Counted from the first letter of the stretch, positions 9,401-19,515 are shown. The stretch: DNA of 64,000 bases from Aerococcus urinae (GCF_001543175.1 NZ_CP014161.1:1116001-1180000); one strand, 5' to 3'. Notes: generated from the sequence alone by a model not told the origin. Translations and numbers: made by a program.

Positions 9401-12400
9401 GATCTACAGTTACTGGAACGTCATTGCCGTCTTCATCCTTGGCAGTCACCTTGGTTGGGGTCTTATCGTCTTGGTTCTTCACAACAAGGCCGGTGTCTTG
9501 TGGCTCATCAGTTGGCTTAACGGTCTTAGGAGTTCCTTCAACCGTAGTCTTAGGACGTTCGACTACTAAGTCTGTCCCTGGGATGGTGTCCTTAGAACCG
9601 TCTGGGTAGGTAATAGTTGCGGTTCCGTCTTTATCTACTTCGACAGTTGTTGGAGTTTGACCGTCTTTAGGAGCAGGGAACTTGTCCTTGTTGGCATCTT
9701 CGATAGCCTTCTTAACCTTAGCTTGTTCTTCAGGAGTTAACTTAGTCTTGTCTTCAACTTCTGTCTTAGCTGGAACGGCTGGAGTAGTTGTTTCAGCCTG
9801 GGTTGGGTTTTCAGAAACCTTAACAGTTACTGGAACTTCATCCTTGCTACCGTCTGGGTAAGTTACCACAACAGTAGCAGGCTTATCGCCAGCTTCCTTG
9901 GTGTCGACAGGTTCCTTGAAGTCAAACTTCGTGCCTTGAGGTAACTTGTCAGCATCCTTGATACCATCTTTAGCGTTTGGTGTTTGACCAACTTTAGTGT
10001 TGATATCTTGACCTTGTGGTTCGTTCTTTTCTGCGTCAGTTAAGTCTTTAACTTGGACTTTGGCAGGAACTTCTTCGCTTGAACCGTCTGGGTAGGTTAC
10101 CACAACTGTCGCTGTTTTTTCACCTGGAGTCTTAGTATCAACTGGTTCCTTGTAAGATACCTTGGTACCTTGTGGAAGTTTTTTCAGGTTTGCAATCGAA
10201 TCTTCAGCTTTTGGTGTTTCGCCAACTTTGACAGTTTGGTCCTTAGCTTGTGGTTCGTTCTTTTCTGCATCAGTTAAGTCTTTGACTTGGACTTTGGCAG
10301 GAACTTCTTCACTTGAACCATCTGGGTAAGTGACTACAACTGTCGCTGCTTTTTCACCTGGTGTCTTAGTATCGACTGGTTCCTTGTAGGCTACCTTAGT
10401 ACCTTGTGGAAGGTCTTTCAGGTTGGCGATAGAATCTTCAGCCTTAGGTGTTTCACCGACTTTGACAGTTTGGTCCTTAGCTTGCGGTTCGTTCTTTTCT
10501 GCATCTGTCTTCTTAGTTGCATTGGCTACAATGACTTCGTCTTTACTAATTGGTGTATCAGGTGCGACGGACCAAGTGATTGGTTCTTTATAATCTTTAG
10601 CTTTAGATGGATCGATAGTTGCCTTTGGATACATATCCTCTGAAATACCACTACCATCTCTTACGTGAAGAACTTTTTCTGGAACTTGAGTCCCCTCACC
10701 AGCTTTAAGCGTTACCTTATGGTAGCCTTCTGGAACTGGAGCATTTGGATCAGTTGGATTATAAACGTCAGGCCGTATAGTCACATTGAATACAGCTTCA
10801 GTCGTGTCGGTTGTCTTGTCACCGTAAGTTACCACGACTGGGATTTTGACATCCTTGCCTTCGTCAGCAGCTTGAGGTGTATAGCTAACTTCCCCTGTCT
10901 TAGGATCGATTGTAGCACCCTTAGGAGCCCCTTCACCTAGAGCGAAAGTTGCGCCGGCTGGTGTGTCTACTGGCTTATCAGCGCTGTCTTTGAAACTTGG
11001 AGATTTCGATTTTGCTGCTTGACCAACATTGGCTTCAGTTGGGGCATAGCTTGGTTCTAAGGCATCCTTATCCTGTTGTTTAACCGTGATTGGTGTCTTA
11101 GATTCTGCTTGAAGTTCGCCATTCTTACCTGGAACAGTGACTTCAACCTTCTTACCGTCATGGTCTTTCTTGGTTAAAGGTGTGTCTGGGGTATAGTTAG
11201 GCACGTCTTTGAGACTCACTTTAATCCCGTACTTGTCGAAGTCTTTTGCTTCAACCACTTTTTCCACGCCATTGGCATCGGTTAATTTCACCTTAGTGCC
11301 GGCTGGGTCAAGCTTGTTGTCGCCTGCCTTGCCTTCGGTATATTCCTTCTTGGTTGGGTCTTGAACGATTTCAACCTTAGCGATACCGACATTGTCTTCG
11401 TTGAAACGTTTGTCTTCGTAAACGGAGTGGTATTCGCGGGTGTCGCCAAGTAGACCGTCTTCGATTGAACTATCCTTGGCTAATTCATTATCAAAGATTG
11501 GCTCCCATGATGACCATTTCTTGGCTGGGTTGTCCGCAACTGGGTTGGTCGGTACAACTTGGTCGAATTTCGTTTGAATTTCAGGATCGTTGAACTTGGT
11601 CCCCTTGAGGACGTCGAAGGCTTTCACCTTAGCATTGTCCGCAAATTTACCAGTTACTGAACCGTCCTTGGTGTCCGCATTGAATTTCAGACGCACATAG
11701 CCCTCAGGTACAGGAGAGTTTGGATCGGTAACATCTTTAATCTTGTCCTGTTCAGCCACAATGACTGGCGCATTGGTGGTATCTTGTGAGCCATCCTTGT
11801 AGGTCACAACCACTGGCACGCTAACCATGGTCCCTGCGTCAGCAGCCTTAGCGGTGTAGGTAACCACCCCTGTGTTAGGATCAACCTTAGCCCCCTCTGG
11901 AGCGTTTTCGCCTAAAGCGAATTTAGCGCCTTCTGGTTTAGCAGTGTCCTTACCAGCCTTGTCAATGAATTGAGGCGATGAGGTAACTTCTTCGCCGACA
12001 TTGGATTGGACTGGGGTGTATTTAGGATCCACTAAATCTTTTTCTTCTTCCTTAGGTAAGACTTTAATGACAGCGTTACTTTGGATCTTCATACCATTTG
12101 GATAGGTAAGAGTTACAGGAACAGTGACTGTTTCACCCGGAATCTTAGCTGTATCAGCAGCTTTGATGGTAACTTCACCAGTCTTAGGATCAACGGTTAC
12201 AGGTATTTCCTTGCCGCCAACGTTAACTGTCTTAAGCGGTTCATAAGAAATCTTAGTTTCGCCGTTCTTATCTACGGTTTCTTTTCTTTCTTCATAGGAG
12301 AAGGTTGGCTTACCATCGTTTGGATTTGGAGTATATTCTTCTCCAGCGGTATTCTTGTATTTTGGAGCAGCTGTTTTAGCTTCTTGACCCGCTTTCTTTT

Positions 12401-14657
12401 CGATTGGATCATATTCAACCTTGGGCGCTGCGATAAAGGCATCTGCAGCTAGGGCATCGGTTAAATTATCATGCTTCTTATTATCATTTAAGAAAATAGC
12501 AGAAGTAAATTTAGCTGGTGCACCAAGTTGCTTATCGACATTTACTGGAATGGAAGCTGGTGCTTTACCATCTGGAGTGGTTACGAATTCAGTTGCTTCT
12601 CCATATGGTTTCCCATCTTTAAACCATCTTTGGAAATAAGTCGTACTTGGTAGGAGACCTTCAGATGAGTTTTCTACTTTTTCACCCGCTGGAGCAAAGT
12701 TTGATTGTGCATCGTATGTTTTAACCGCGTGAGCTGGTTTAGCTACGATTGCCGCAAAATTGACGTCTGAGATATTCCCTGAAGCCAAGTTTGATGGTCC
12801 AACTGGTTTAGCAGCCCCATCGAGAAGGGCAAACACATTATTTTGTGATGTATTTGACCAAATATTATAGTTGTCAATTAGGGAAGCCACATACATATAG
12901 TCTTGGTTAATGTGACGGTGCTTTTGTCCAATTGTCCCATTCCAAGCCATTAAATTCGTATGGTTTTCATCTTTTACATTAACGACTTTGCCATACTCTT
13001 CAGGTTTAATAGTATGAGAAATTGATAGCCCACTATTTGCTTCATTTCGAGACACACCATAAAGGCCTCTGAATGGAATGTAGTAATTTCCGTTAGAATC
13101 TACAGTACCTACAACCGTTTCTGCAATATGAGAGCCTTTACCATTTTTAGCTTCATAATCAGCAATGATTTGGGATTGAGCATCTCTAAACTCTAAAATT
13201 CTCGGATTGTCTTGCCCAGCAGAACCTGTGTAGTTATTGTCTTTCTTCCATTTATCGAATAAACGAGCTACCTCATCATTCACATAGGAAGCCACTACCT
13301 TAGTCTTAGCTGCTGGAAGATCCCAGGAATCTTTCTTCCACATACGAGCGTCTGATCCGGCAGGGTCGCCACCATCAAACCAAACTTTACCAGAGACTTT
13401 ACCATAGTCTCCGGCTGGTTTCCATTCGCCGGAAGGATCTGGAGATTCTCGCCAGGTGTTCTTAGGACCAACTAACCAATCATTATTCAGTAATTTTTCT
13501 TGGAATACAACTTGGCCACCAACAATACGATCAATACCTACAGTGAAGTCCCAGGATTCATTGGTACGAGTTAAACGTTTGTGGAAGCCAGTGATTTGGT
13601 CCCCACCCTTGATTAAAGCTAAGTGGGCTGGGTCTGGATTTTCGGCCCAGGTTCTCACCGCAAAGGCTTCTTGGTCTCCATCAGATAATTTCCATTTATG
13701 TACATTACCAAATTTATCGATAACTGGTTTGTCAAAGGTAAATGTGAATGTCCCATCAGCTTTTGAAACGGTTTTATAAACTGGCGAAACATAACCATCT
13801 TTATAAGCCCATTGCAAATAAACAGGAACACCAGCTAAAGTTTCCTTAGTCACTTCGTTACTATTGCCATGTCTGTATACGAAAACAGTCCCAGAATAAG
13901 ATCGCTTATCCCCTTGTTTACCAGTCGCATCAATAGCAGAATCTTGTAATTTTTTAAGTAATTCAGACTCTCCAACCAAGGTCTTATCTGAGTTTGTTGT
14001 ATCAACATTAGCATAGAATGACAAGCCTTCACTTTTAACATCGCTCTTCAGCTCATCAGACTTAACTTTATCCTCAGAGCCCTTTCGATCTTCTGCATAG
14101 TAAGCTGCACGACTTGGAGCTTTTTTTACTTTAGGTTGTTCTTCAGGCTTAACTTCTTTATTAGCTTTTGGCTTTTCTTCAGTTTTTTTATCAGCCTTAA
14201 CATTTTCGGGTTTAGATTGTTTTTCAGACTTAGCTGATTCTTCAGCTTTCTTAGTTTCAGCCTTTTCAGCTTTAACTTTTTCGGCTTGAGTTTTTTCTTC
14301 AGACTTCTTATCTGCTTCAGGTTGAGCCGGTTTAGCTTCTGCTTTTTCTTCAGTAAGCTTTACTTCTTCTGCTACAGGTGTAGGAACTGTTTTATCCTCA
14401 GCTGGACTTGCCACTGGAGCAGTCACTACTTCACTCGGCTTAGGGTCCGCTACAGGAACTGGTGCACTAGTGGTTTCCACTACTGATGCTTTGACTTCGT
14501 CGGTGGCCGCTTGGGCGACAGCTGAATCAGATGCAAAGAGCAAACCTGCCGCTACTGCAACCGATGCCACGCCAACACTTAGACGTCTAATCGAATAGCG
14601 GTAGAATTTGTTGCTTTGCTTTTCCTTTTTCACCTTAAGGTTATTCTTACCAACCAT
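6423..14657 (-). CDS. Giant LPXTG cell-wall-anchored repeat surface protein (~2744 aa)
   Basis: The product is a wall-anchored surface protein, probably an adhesin. It begins MVGKNNLKVKK with a YSIRK motif (FYRYSIRRLS) and signal peptide to about residue 40, closely matching the paralogue at 532-6084. A Lys/Glu/Pro-rich spacer runs to about residue 190 and a unique domain to about residue 790. YPDG-type domains follow, then three ~80-aa Rib-like repeats, then long alternating repeats (TITYPDGSKD...TPGTNVDGPI). It ends in LPQTG, a hydrophobic helix and KRRKED. The start is placed at 14657 because GAGGAGG lies just upstream and overlaps the earlier in-frame ATG at 14672; this start also aligns with the paralogue. 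The unique N-terminal region presumably defines ligand specificity, which is unknown. It is transcribed away from argS. Confidence 0.9.
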   Translation of the reverse strand: MVGKNNLKVKKEKQSNKFYRYSIRRLSVGVASVAVAAGLLFASDSAVAQAATDEVKASVVETTSAPVPVADPKPSEVVTAPVASPAEDKTVPTPVAEEVKLTEEKAEAKPAQPEADKKSEEKTQAEKVKAEKAETKKAEESAKSEKQSKPENVKADKKTEEKPKANKEVKPEEQPKVKKAPSRAAYYAEDRKGSEDKVKSDELKSDVKSEGLSFYANVDTTNSDKTLVGESELLKKLQDSAIDATGKQGDKRSYSGTVFVYRHGNSNEVTKETLAGVPVYLQWAYKDGYVSPVYKTVSKADGTFTFTFDKPVIDKFGNVHKWKLSDGDQEAFAVRTWAENPDPAHLALIKGGDQITGFHKRLTRTNESWDFTVGIDRIVGGQVVFQEKLLNNDWLVGPKNTWRESPDPSGEWKPAGDYGKVSGKVWFDGGDPAGSDARMWKKDSWDLPAAKTKVVASYVNDEVARLFDKWKKDNNYTGSAGQDNPRILEFRDAQSQIIADYEAKNGKGSHIAETVVGTVDSNGNYYIPFRGLYGVSRNEANSGLSISHTIKPEEYGKVVNVKDENHTNLMAWNGTIGQKHRHINQDYMYVASLIDNYNIWSNTSQNNVFALLDGAAKPVGPSNLASGNISDVNFAAIVAKPAHAVKTYDAQSNFAPAGEKVENSSEGLLPSTTYFQRWFKDGKPYGEATEFVTTPDGKAPASIPVNVDKQLGAPAKFTSAIFLNDNKKHDNLTDALAADAFIAAPKVEYDPIEKKAGQEAKTAAPKYKNTAGEEYTPNPNDGKPTFSYEERKETVDKNGETKISYEPLKTVNVGGKEIPVTVDPKTGEVTIKAADTAKIPGETVTVPVTLTYPNGMKIQSNAVIKVLPKEEEKDLVDPKYTPVQSNVGEEVTSSPQFIDKAGKDTAKPEGAKFALGENAPEGAKVDPNTGVVTYTAKAADAGTMVSVPVVVTYKDGSQDTTNAPVIVAEQDKIKDVTDPNSPVPEGYVRLKFNADTKDGSVTGKFADNAKVKAFDVLKGTKFNDPEIQTKFDQVVPTNPVADNPAKKWSSWEPIFDNELAKDSSIEDGLLGDTREYHSVYEDKRFNEDNVGIAKVEIVQDPTKKEYTEGKAGDNKLDPAGTKVKLTDANGVEKVVEAKDFDKYGIKVSLKDVPNYTPDTPLTKKDHDGKKVEVTVPGKNGELQAESKTPITVKQQDKDALEPSYAPTEANVGQAAKSKSPSFKDSADKPVDTPAGATFALGEGAPKGATIDPKTGEVSYTPQAADEGKDVKIPVVVTYGDKTTDTTEAVFNVTIRPDVYNPTDPNAPVPEGYHKVTLKAGEGTQVPEKVLHVRDGSGISEDMYPKATIDPSKAKDYKEPITWSVAPDTPISKDEVIVANATKKTDAEKNEPQAKDQTVKVGETPKAEDSIANLKDLPQGTKVAYKEPVDTKTPGEKAATVVVTYPDGSSEEVPAKVQVKDLTDAEKNEPQAKDQTVKVGETPKAEDSIANLKKLPQGTKVSYKEPVDTKTPGEKTATVVVTYPDGSSEEVPAKVQVKDLTDAEKNEPQGQDINTKVGQTPNAKDGIKDADKLPQGTKFDFKEPVDTKEAGDKPATVVVTYPDGSKDEVPVTVKVSENPTQAETTTPAVPAKTEVEDKTKLTPEEQAKVKKAIEDANKDKFPAPKDGQTPTTVEVDKDGTATITYPDGSKDTIPGTDLVVERPKTTVEGTPKTVKPTDEPQDTGLVVKNQDDKTPTKVTAKDEDGNDVPVTVDPETGKVSVTPGTNVDGPITVTVEDKDLPNGKQTFEVPVEGHEKGRDDNKSGKTQADLTDPTVPAKTEVEDKTNLTPEEKAEVKKKVEDTNKGKFPEAKPGQNPTKVEIGNDGTATITYPDGSKDTIPGTDLVVERPKTTVEGTPKTVKPTNDPQDTGLVVKNKDDKTPTKVTAKDEDGQDVPVTVDPETGKVSVTPGTNVDGPITVTVEDKDLPDGKQSFEVPVEGHEKGRDDNKSGKTQADLTDPTVPAEKTPVADKNHLTDDEKAQVKKAIEDANKDKFPAPKEDQKPTTVTVDDKGNATITYPDGSKDIIPGDQLVREKTNVDDSAVKAVNPTDEKQGTGIKVNNQDKDTTVTAKDEDGKDVPVVINPETGEVEVTPGTNVDGPITVTVTDPDLPGGKKEDTVPVNGHKAGRDDNGSDKTQADLTEPTVPAKTEVEDKTNLTPEEQGKVKKAIEDANKDKFPVAKDGQKPTTVEVGKDGTATITYPDGSKDTIPGTDLVVERPKTTVEGTPKTVKPTDEPQDTGLVVKNQDDKTPTKVTAKDEDGNNVPVTVDPTTGKVSVTPGTKVDGPITVTVEDKDLPEGKQSFEVPVEGHKKGRDDNGSDKTQADLTDPTVPAEKTPVADKTNLTQEEKDAVKKAIEDANKDKFPAPKEGQNPTKVEIGNDGTATITYPDGSKDTIPGDQLVREKTNIDDSVVTPVDPTDEQQGTGIKVNNPDKDTKVTAKDEDGKDVPVAINPETGEVEVTPGADVDGPITVTVEDPDLPGGKQEVTVPVKGHEAGRDDNGSDEPNIPSETVEKTTVDDSQVKEVNPTDDQQGTGIKVNNPDKDTTVTAKDEDGKDIPVVINPETGEVEVTPGTDVDAPIIVTITDPELPGGKKVVVVPVKGHAADRDDNHSEASPKPATPKPNTVKPGQPGHGNQVAQPVHTNTAVHAATTKANQPSANKASSAKIQSQLPQTGAVAGLASSLALALIGAGSILALGKRRKED
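6700..9790 (-). repeat. Long tandem coding repeats (~100-180 codons) in the second LPXTG gene
   Basis: The units contain a helical stretch (LTPEE-KVKKAIEDANKDKFP), TITYPDGSKD, and a TPGT-VDGPITVTVEDKDLP core, closing with GH-GRDDN. About five long units and two shorter ones are visible, with two alternating sub-types. The core matches the 100-aa repeats of the neighbouring gene, which would allow recombination between the genes. Confidence 0.85.
9800..10510 (-). repeat. Three Rib-like ~240-bp coding repeats
   Basis: Three near-identical units carry DAEKNEPQ, VKVGETPKAEDSI, LPQGTKV, KEPVDTKTPGEK and VVVTYPDGS. The third (promoter-distal) copy is the most diverged. This pattern fits the Rib/alpha-like surface-antigen repeat family. 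Confidence 0.8.
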
Positions 14658-15004
14658 ATTCTTCCTCCTCATACTTATACAAATTCGTTTATTTCAAAAC
14701 AAGGACTTGATAGGGCTATGGTACTCCAAAGTTAAGTGTAAATTCAATTAATATGAGGTTTTATAAGCATTTAATTTATTATATCATTAACTTTATTTAA
14801 TTAATAAAAGCAATTGGTATGGAATATTCCTTATTAATCACGGTTTACTAGCTGTTTTCATAGTAAAGAACATATTAAATGAGTTTATATTTATTAAAAA
14901 TAATTCACGCTTTTATACATTTTTTGTTTTTTATAGCTAAATAAACCGAGCTTCAAAATGTCTCTTTCTTACATCTAAGACCTCATTAAATAATAATGTC
15001 CAAG
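14658..15004. promoter_or_regulatory. Intergenic region upstream of the giant surface-protein gene
   Basis: No gene is seen. It should hold the minus-strand promoter of the surface-protein gene. The best -10 is TATAAT (14778-14783 on the minus strand), about 120 bp upstream of the start codon, but no convincing -35 accompanies it. The stretch AAAGTTAATGATATAAT resembles the promoter block at 224-251. Confidence 0.4.
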
Positions 15005-15057
15005 AAAAAATCCCCTTAAAGTCACTTTCTAGAGTTGAAAGGACTTAAGAGGATTTG
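15005..15057 (-). terminator. Terminator of argS
   Basis: The minus strand forms a long stem, AAATCCTCTTAAGTCCTTTC pairing with GAAAGTGACTTTAAGGGGATTT, followed by a T run. It lies 33 bp downstream of the argS stop codon. Confidence 0.85.
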
Positions 15058-15089
15058 ATAAGTACAAATAATTTTTATTTACTGGTCAA

Positions 15090-16781
15090 TTACATTTCTT
15101 TAGGTGCTTGGACGCCTAAGAGTCTCAGCCCTTCAGTCAAGACCACTGACACCGCATAAACTAAAGCTAAGCGGGCATTCAATTGCTCATCTTCTTCAAG
15201 GACCCGAGTGTGAGCATAGTATTTATTAAAGCGTTGGGCCAATTGCAGCGTATACTTAGCAATCACACTAGGTTCATAGCTTTCATATGCCTTAGCAATA
15301 ATTTCTGGGAAGCGATTTAATTGCTTAACCACCGCATAAGACTCGTCATCAGCCAGTTGTAAGTCGTCTAGACTAGGCTTACCGGTATTGGCCTTACGCA
15401 AGATCGATTGCGCCCGAGCATTGGCGTATTGGACATAAGGGCCAGTTTCCCCTTCAAATTGAACCACTTCCTCTAATTGGAAGTCAAAGTTATTCATGCG
15501 GTCATTCTTGAGGTCATGGAAGACCACGGCCCCTACACCAACGGCTTCTGCTACCTGGTCTTTATCAGTAAGGTCAGGGTTTTTACTGTTGATTTGTTCT
15601 TGAGCTAAACGAATCGCTTCTTTAAGAACGGCTTCTAAGAGAACCACTTTTCCTTTCCGGGTAGAGAGTTTCTTGCCCCCTTGAGTAATTAAACCGAATG
15701 GAATGTGGTGAATATCTTCATACCAGTCATAGCCCATTTCTTTGATGACTGCTTTTAATTGTTTGAAGTGGACAGACTGTTCATTCCCGACCACATAGAG
15801 GCATTGGTCAAAGTCGTAGGTCCGCTTACGGTAGAAGACGGCTGCCAGGTCACGAGTCATATAAAGGGTCGCCCCATCAGACTTCTTCACTAAGGCTGGG
15901 ATCAAGTCATAGGCTTCCAAATCAACTAGGGTAGCTCCTTGGTCCACTTTGAGCAGGTTCTTTTCCTCTAACTCATCAATTACAGCATCCATCTTGTCAT
16001 TATAGAAGGCTTCCCCATTCATGGAATCAAAATCGATACCTAGTAAATCATAGATACTTTGGAATTCTTCTAATGATTTCTCTCGCATCCATTGCCATAA
16101 TTCCAATTCTTCTGGGTTGCCGCCCTCTAATTCTTTAAAGGCTTGGCGCGCTTCATCATTTAAAGAATCGTCTTCATCAGCCATTTTGTGGAAATAGACA
16201 TACAAGCGGTTTAATTCCTTAATGGGATTTTGTCGAACGGTTTCTTCGTCACCCCATTTACGGTAAGCAACGATGAGTTTACCAAATTGGGTTCCCCAGT
16301 CACCAAGGTGGTTAATACGGATGGGTTGAAAACCAACTTTCTCAACGATATTCCCAATAGCGTTCCCAATAACAGTAGAACGAAGGTGGCCCATGGACAT
16401 GGGTTTAGCAATATTGGGGCTAGACATATCAATACAGATATTCTCCCCATCCCCAATGGCTAATTGGCCATAGGCGGATTCCTTATCCAGGATATCAGCT
16501 AAGACAGCGGCAGAGATCTTATCGGCCTTAAGGAAGAAGTTAATGTAGGGTCCCACTGCTTCAACATGGTCAACTAAGTCATCACTCAGTTTCTCAGCAA
16601 GTTCACTGGCAATCTTTTGAGGGGCTTGGCGAAGTGATTTAGCTAAGATAAAAGCCGGAAAAGCCAGGTCCCCTTGGCCTTCATGCTTAGGGACTTCTAA
16701 GACATCTTCCACTTGTTCTAAACTTAAATAATCACTGACTTCTGCTTGGATAATTTTTGCAATATGCTGTTTAATGTTCAT
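15090..16781 (-). CDS. argS: Arginyl-tRNA synthetase
   Basis: The enzyme charges tRNA-Arg with arginine in the cytoplasm. The 563-aa length is normal for the family. An N-terminal Add-1 domain (about residues 1-90) is followed by a class I catalytic core with SPNIAKPMSMGHLRST (HIGH-type motif, near residue 120) and KKLSTRKGKVV (KMSKS-type motif, near residue 370). The C-terminal DALR anticodon-binding domain contains YVQYANARAQSILRK and ends in PKEM. AAAGGAG lies 7 nt upstream of the ATG. It appears monocistronic, with its own terminator. Confidence 0.97.
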   Translation of the reverse strand: MNIKQHIAKIIQAEVSDYLSLEQVEDVLEVPKHEGQGDLAFPAFILAKSLRQAPQKIASELAEKLSDDLVDHVEAVGPYINFFLKADKISAAVLADILDKESAYGQLAIGDGENICIDMSSPNIAKPMSMGHLRSTVIGNAIGNIVEKVGFQPIRINHLGDWGTQFGKLIVAYRKWGDEETVRQNPIKELNRLYVYFHKMADEDDSLNDEARQAFKELEGGNPEELELWQWMREKSLEEFQSIYDLLGIDFDSMNGEAFYNDKMDAVIDELEEKNLLKVDQGATLVDLEAYDLIPALVKKSDGATLYMTRDLAAVFYRKRTYDFDQCLYVVGNEQSVHFKQLKAVIKEMGYDWYEDIHHIPFGLITQGGKKLSTRKGKVVLLEAVLKEAIRLAQEQINSKNPDLTDKDQVAEAVGVGAVVFHDLKNDRMNNFDFQLEEVVQFEGETGPYVQYANARAQSILRKANTGKPSLDDLQLADDESYAVVKQLNRFPEIIAKAYESYEPSVIAKYTLQLAQRFNKYYAHTRVLEEDEQLNARLALVYAVSVVLTEGLRLLGVQAPKEM

Positions 16782-16925
16782 GCTTTAACTCCTTTGTTAA
16801 TGAGTCTTCCACCTTGGCTTAGCAAGGTGCGTCCTGTCTATTTTAGCATAAATTTGTTTGTTTTGAAGGTAGAAGTCAAAAAAGACAGTGTGTAGAACGC
16901 TAGAAAATAAAATATTTGTCCAAGT

Positions 16926-16955
16926 AAAAAACGACAGGACTTCGCCTGCCGTTTT
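16926..16955 (-). terminator. Terminator of xfp
   Basis: The minus strand reads AAAACGGCAGG, CGAAGT loop, CCTGTCGTTTTTT. It is a compact strong hairpin 15 bp past the phosphoketolase stop. Confidence 0.9.
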
Positions 16956-16970
16956 CTACTATTAGTCTAA

Positions 16971-19340
16971 TTATTTTTCAAGTGGTTGCCATTTCCATTC
17001 TTTAACTTCTGGCATGTCCGTACCGTATTCTACAATGTAGGCACGGTGCTCTTCCACCTTAGCATTCATTTGGTCAATGAAGTCTTGAGCTTTATCGCCA
17101 TATACCACTTCAGCAACATGAGCCGCAAAGTGGAAGCGGTCAAGTTCGTTCAAGACACGCATGTCGAATGGTGTGGTAATTGCCCCTTCTTCACGGTAAC
17201 CATGTGGGTAGAGATTGTGGTTATGACGGTCGAAGAAGATGTCTTTGAGTAAGCCTTCGAAGCTGTGGAAGCCGAAGAAGACTGGTTTGTCTTTAGTAAA
17301 GACAGCATCAAATTCTTCGTCAGATAAACCACGTGGGTCAATATTTGGATGACGGAGACGGTAGAGGTCAACCACATTCACGTAACGAATCTTCAATTCT
17401 GGGAAGGCTTCGTGTAGGTATGAGATGGTTGCAATGGTTTCTACTGTTGGTTCAGTACCAGATGCAGCGATCACTACGTCAGGTTCTTCCCCTTCTTCAA
17501 CGGTAGAAGCCCAGTCAATGACCTTATAGCCCTTGTCAACAAATTCTTCAGCTTCTTCAACTGAGAAGAATTGTGGACGTGGGTGTTTAGAAGTCACGAT
17601 GTAGTTAATCACGTTTTCTGAACTTAAAGCCTTGTCCATCACAGCTAATAGGGAGTTGGTATCTGCAGGGAGGTAAGCCCGGACAAATTCACCCTTCTTC
17701 TCTGCCAAGTGGGTTAATAAACCTGGGTCTTGGTGAGTATAACCGTTATGGTCTTGTTGGAAAGCGGTAGAAGAAGAAATCAAGTTCAATGATTGATAAG
17801 GTTTATGCCATTTGTATTCGCTAGCTTCACGCATCCATTTGAAATGTTGGGTGATCATGGAGTCAACTGTCCGTAAGAAGGCTTCGTAACTAGCAAAGAA
17901 ACCATGGCGACCGGTTAAGGTATAAGCTTCTAAGAAACCTTCCATTTGGTGTTCTGACAATTGTGAGTCAATCACACGACCAGAAGGTGACATCCATTCA
18001 TCGTAGTTATCCTTGATTGGTTCTAACCATTGACGTTTGGTCACATCGAAGACCTTGTTCAAGCGGTTAGACTTGGTTTCGTCTGGCCCAAAGATACGGA
18101 AGTTGTCTGGGTTCTTTTCGATAACGCCAGCTGCATAACCACCCATTTCAATCATGTCTTGGGCATCGCGTTCACCAGGTGTTTCAAAATCAAGAGCATA
18201 GTCACGCCAGTCTGGTAAGTTTAAAGGTTTAGGATCGATGCCTCCGTCAGTAATTGGGTTAGAAGCCATCCGTTGGTCACCCTTAGGCGCAATTTCAGCA
18301 ATTTCTGGACGTAATTGACCATCTTCAGTAAATAGTTCTTCTGGACGGTAGGATTTCAACCAATCAACTAAAGCGTCCACGTGTTCCATATTCTCAGCGT
18401 TCACTGGAATTGGCACTTGGTGAGCTCTGAAGGACCCTTCAATGTCGTTACCTTCCCATGCTTTAGGACCAGTCCAGCCCTTAGGTGTCCGGTAAAGAAT
18501 CATTGGCCAGTTGCCCATAGTTGCCTCTTCAGCTGAACCCTTACGTGCTTCGCCTTGGATGGACTTAATCTTTTCAATGGCTTGGTCTAAGGTTTTAGCC
18601 ATAAGTGGGTGAACCTTTTCAGGATCGTTTCCTTCAACCACCATTGGGTCCCAACCTAAACCTTGGAAGTACTTAATCAAGTCTTCATTAGATTTACGTT
18701 CTAAGATGGTTGGGTTAGCAATTTTACCCCCGTTTAAGTAAAGAATTGGTAAGACTGCCCCGTCAGTCACTGGGTTAATGAAGCTATTAGATAACCAGCT
18801 GGCTGCTAAAGGACCGGTTTCAGATTCCCCGTCACCAATCACTGTTGCTGCAATCACGTCAGGGTTATCAAGGATGGCACCAGTTGCGTGGGATAAGGAA
18901 TACCCGAGTTCCCCACCTTCATGGATGGATCCAGGAATTTCAGCGGTCGCGTGTGAACCGGTTCCGCCTGGGAAGGAGAAGTATTTAAAGAATTTTTGCA
19001 TTCCTTCCTTGTTTTGTGGATATTCTGGATAATGTTCACTCCAGGTCCCGTCTAAATAAGCATTGGCTTGCATCACTTGGCCACCATGTCCTGGTCCTTC
19101 GATATAGAACATGTTTAAGTCATATTTGTTAATGACACGGTTCAAATGAGCGTAAACAAAGTTTTGCCCGGCAATGGTTCCCCAGTGTCCAATTGGGGTG
19201 ATCTTAACGTCATCTGCCGTTACTTCACGATCTAATAAAGGATTATCCCGTAAGTACATTTGCCCCACAGATAAATAGTTAGCGGCACGCCACCAGGCAT
19301 CCACTTTATCTAAATACGCTTTTGAATCAAAATCAGTCAT
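16971..19340 (-). CDS. xfp: Xylulose-5-phosphate/fructose-6-phosphate phosphoketolase
   Basis: This thiamine-diphosphate enzyme cleaves xylulose-5-phosphate (and often fructose-6-phosphate) with phosphate to acetyl phosphate plus a sugar phosphate, the key step of heterofermentative sugar use. The 789-aa length is typical. Visible signatures include [43 protein letters not shown], and the ThDP-binding [12 protein letters not shown] near residue 170. The later region carries [26 protein letters not shown] precedes the ATG by 10 nt, and a small hairpin (GAGCGACTCGCTC) sits directly upstream of it. Whether fructose-6-phosphate is also a substrate cannot be read from the sequence. Confidence 0.97.
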   Translation of the reverse strand: MTDFDSKAYLDKVDAWWRAANYLSVGQMYLRDNPLLDREVTADDVKITPIGHWGTIAGQNFVYAHLNRVINKYDLNMFYIEGPGHGGQVMQANAYLDGTWSEHYPEYPQNKEGMQKFFKYFSFPGGTGSHATAEIPGSIHEGGELGYSLSHATGAILDNPDVIAATVIGDGESETGPLAASWLSNSFINPVTDGAVLPILYLNGGKIANPTILERKSNEDLIKYFQGLGWDPMVVEGNDPEKVHPLMAKTLDQAIEKIKSIQGEARKGSAEEATMGNWPMILYRTPKGWTGPKAWEGNDIEGSFRAHQVPIPVNAENMEHVDALVDWLKSYRPEELFTEDGQLRPEIAEIAPKGDQRMASNPITDGGIDPKPLNLPDWRDYALDFETPGERDAQDMIEMGGYAAGVIEKNPDNFRIFGPDETKSNRLNKVFDVTKRQWLEPIKDNYDEWMSPSGRVIDSQLSEHQMEGFLEAYTLTGRHGFFASYEAFLRTVDSMITQHFKWMREASEYKWHKPYQSLNLISSSTAFQQDHNGYTHQDPGLLTHLAEKKGEFVRAYLPADTNSLLAVMDKALSSENVINYIVTSKHPRPQFFSVEEAEEFVDKGYKVIDWASTVEEGEEPDVVIAASGTEPTVETIATISYLHEAFPELKIRYVNVVDLYRLRHPNIDPRGLSDEEFDAVFTKDKPVFFGFHSFEGLLKDIFFDRHNHNLYPHGYREEGAITTPFDMRVLNELDRFHFAAHVAEVVYGDKAQDFIDQMNAKVEEHRAYIVEYGTDMPEVKEWKWQPLEK

Positions 19341-19412
19341 TTTTTGATTTCCTCCTTTGAGCGAGTCGCTCTTATTTCTATTAATAATAACTTATCGCTT
19401 ACCCATGACCAC

Positions 19413-19441
19413 ATGATAACATAGTCACAATCTTTTGAGAA
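19413..19441 (-). promoter_or_regulatory. Promoter of xfp
   Basis: On the minus strand a weak -35 TTCTCA (19436-19441), a 17-bp spacer and an extended -10 (TG-T-TATCAT, hexamer 19413-19418) lie about 75 bp upstream of the start codon. Confidence 0.55.
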
Positions 19442-19515
19442 TAGCTTAAGAGCAAGATTTTTTGTTTATTTTCTTAAAATACAATCAAAGGAAGAAACGT
19501 TAATATGATCACTAT

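Noticed and set aside
6736-9609. Several plus-strand open frames of 90-210 codons opposite the giant surface-protein gene
   Set aside because: They are Ser/Val/Pro-rich mirror translations of the repeats, recur with the repeat period, and lack ribosome binding sites.
945-10510. CRISPR-like repeat pattern
   Set aside because: The repeats are 240-540 bp, in frame and coding, with no spacers; they are protein repeats.
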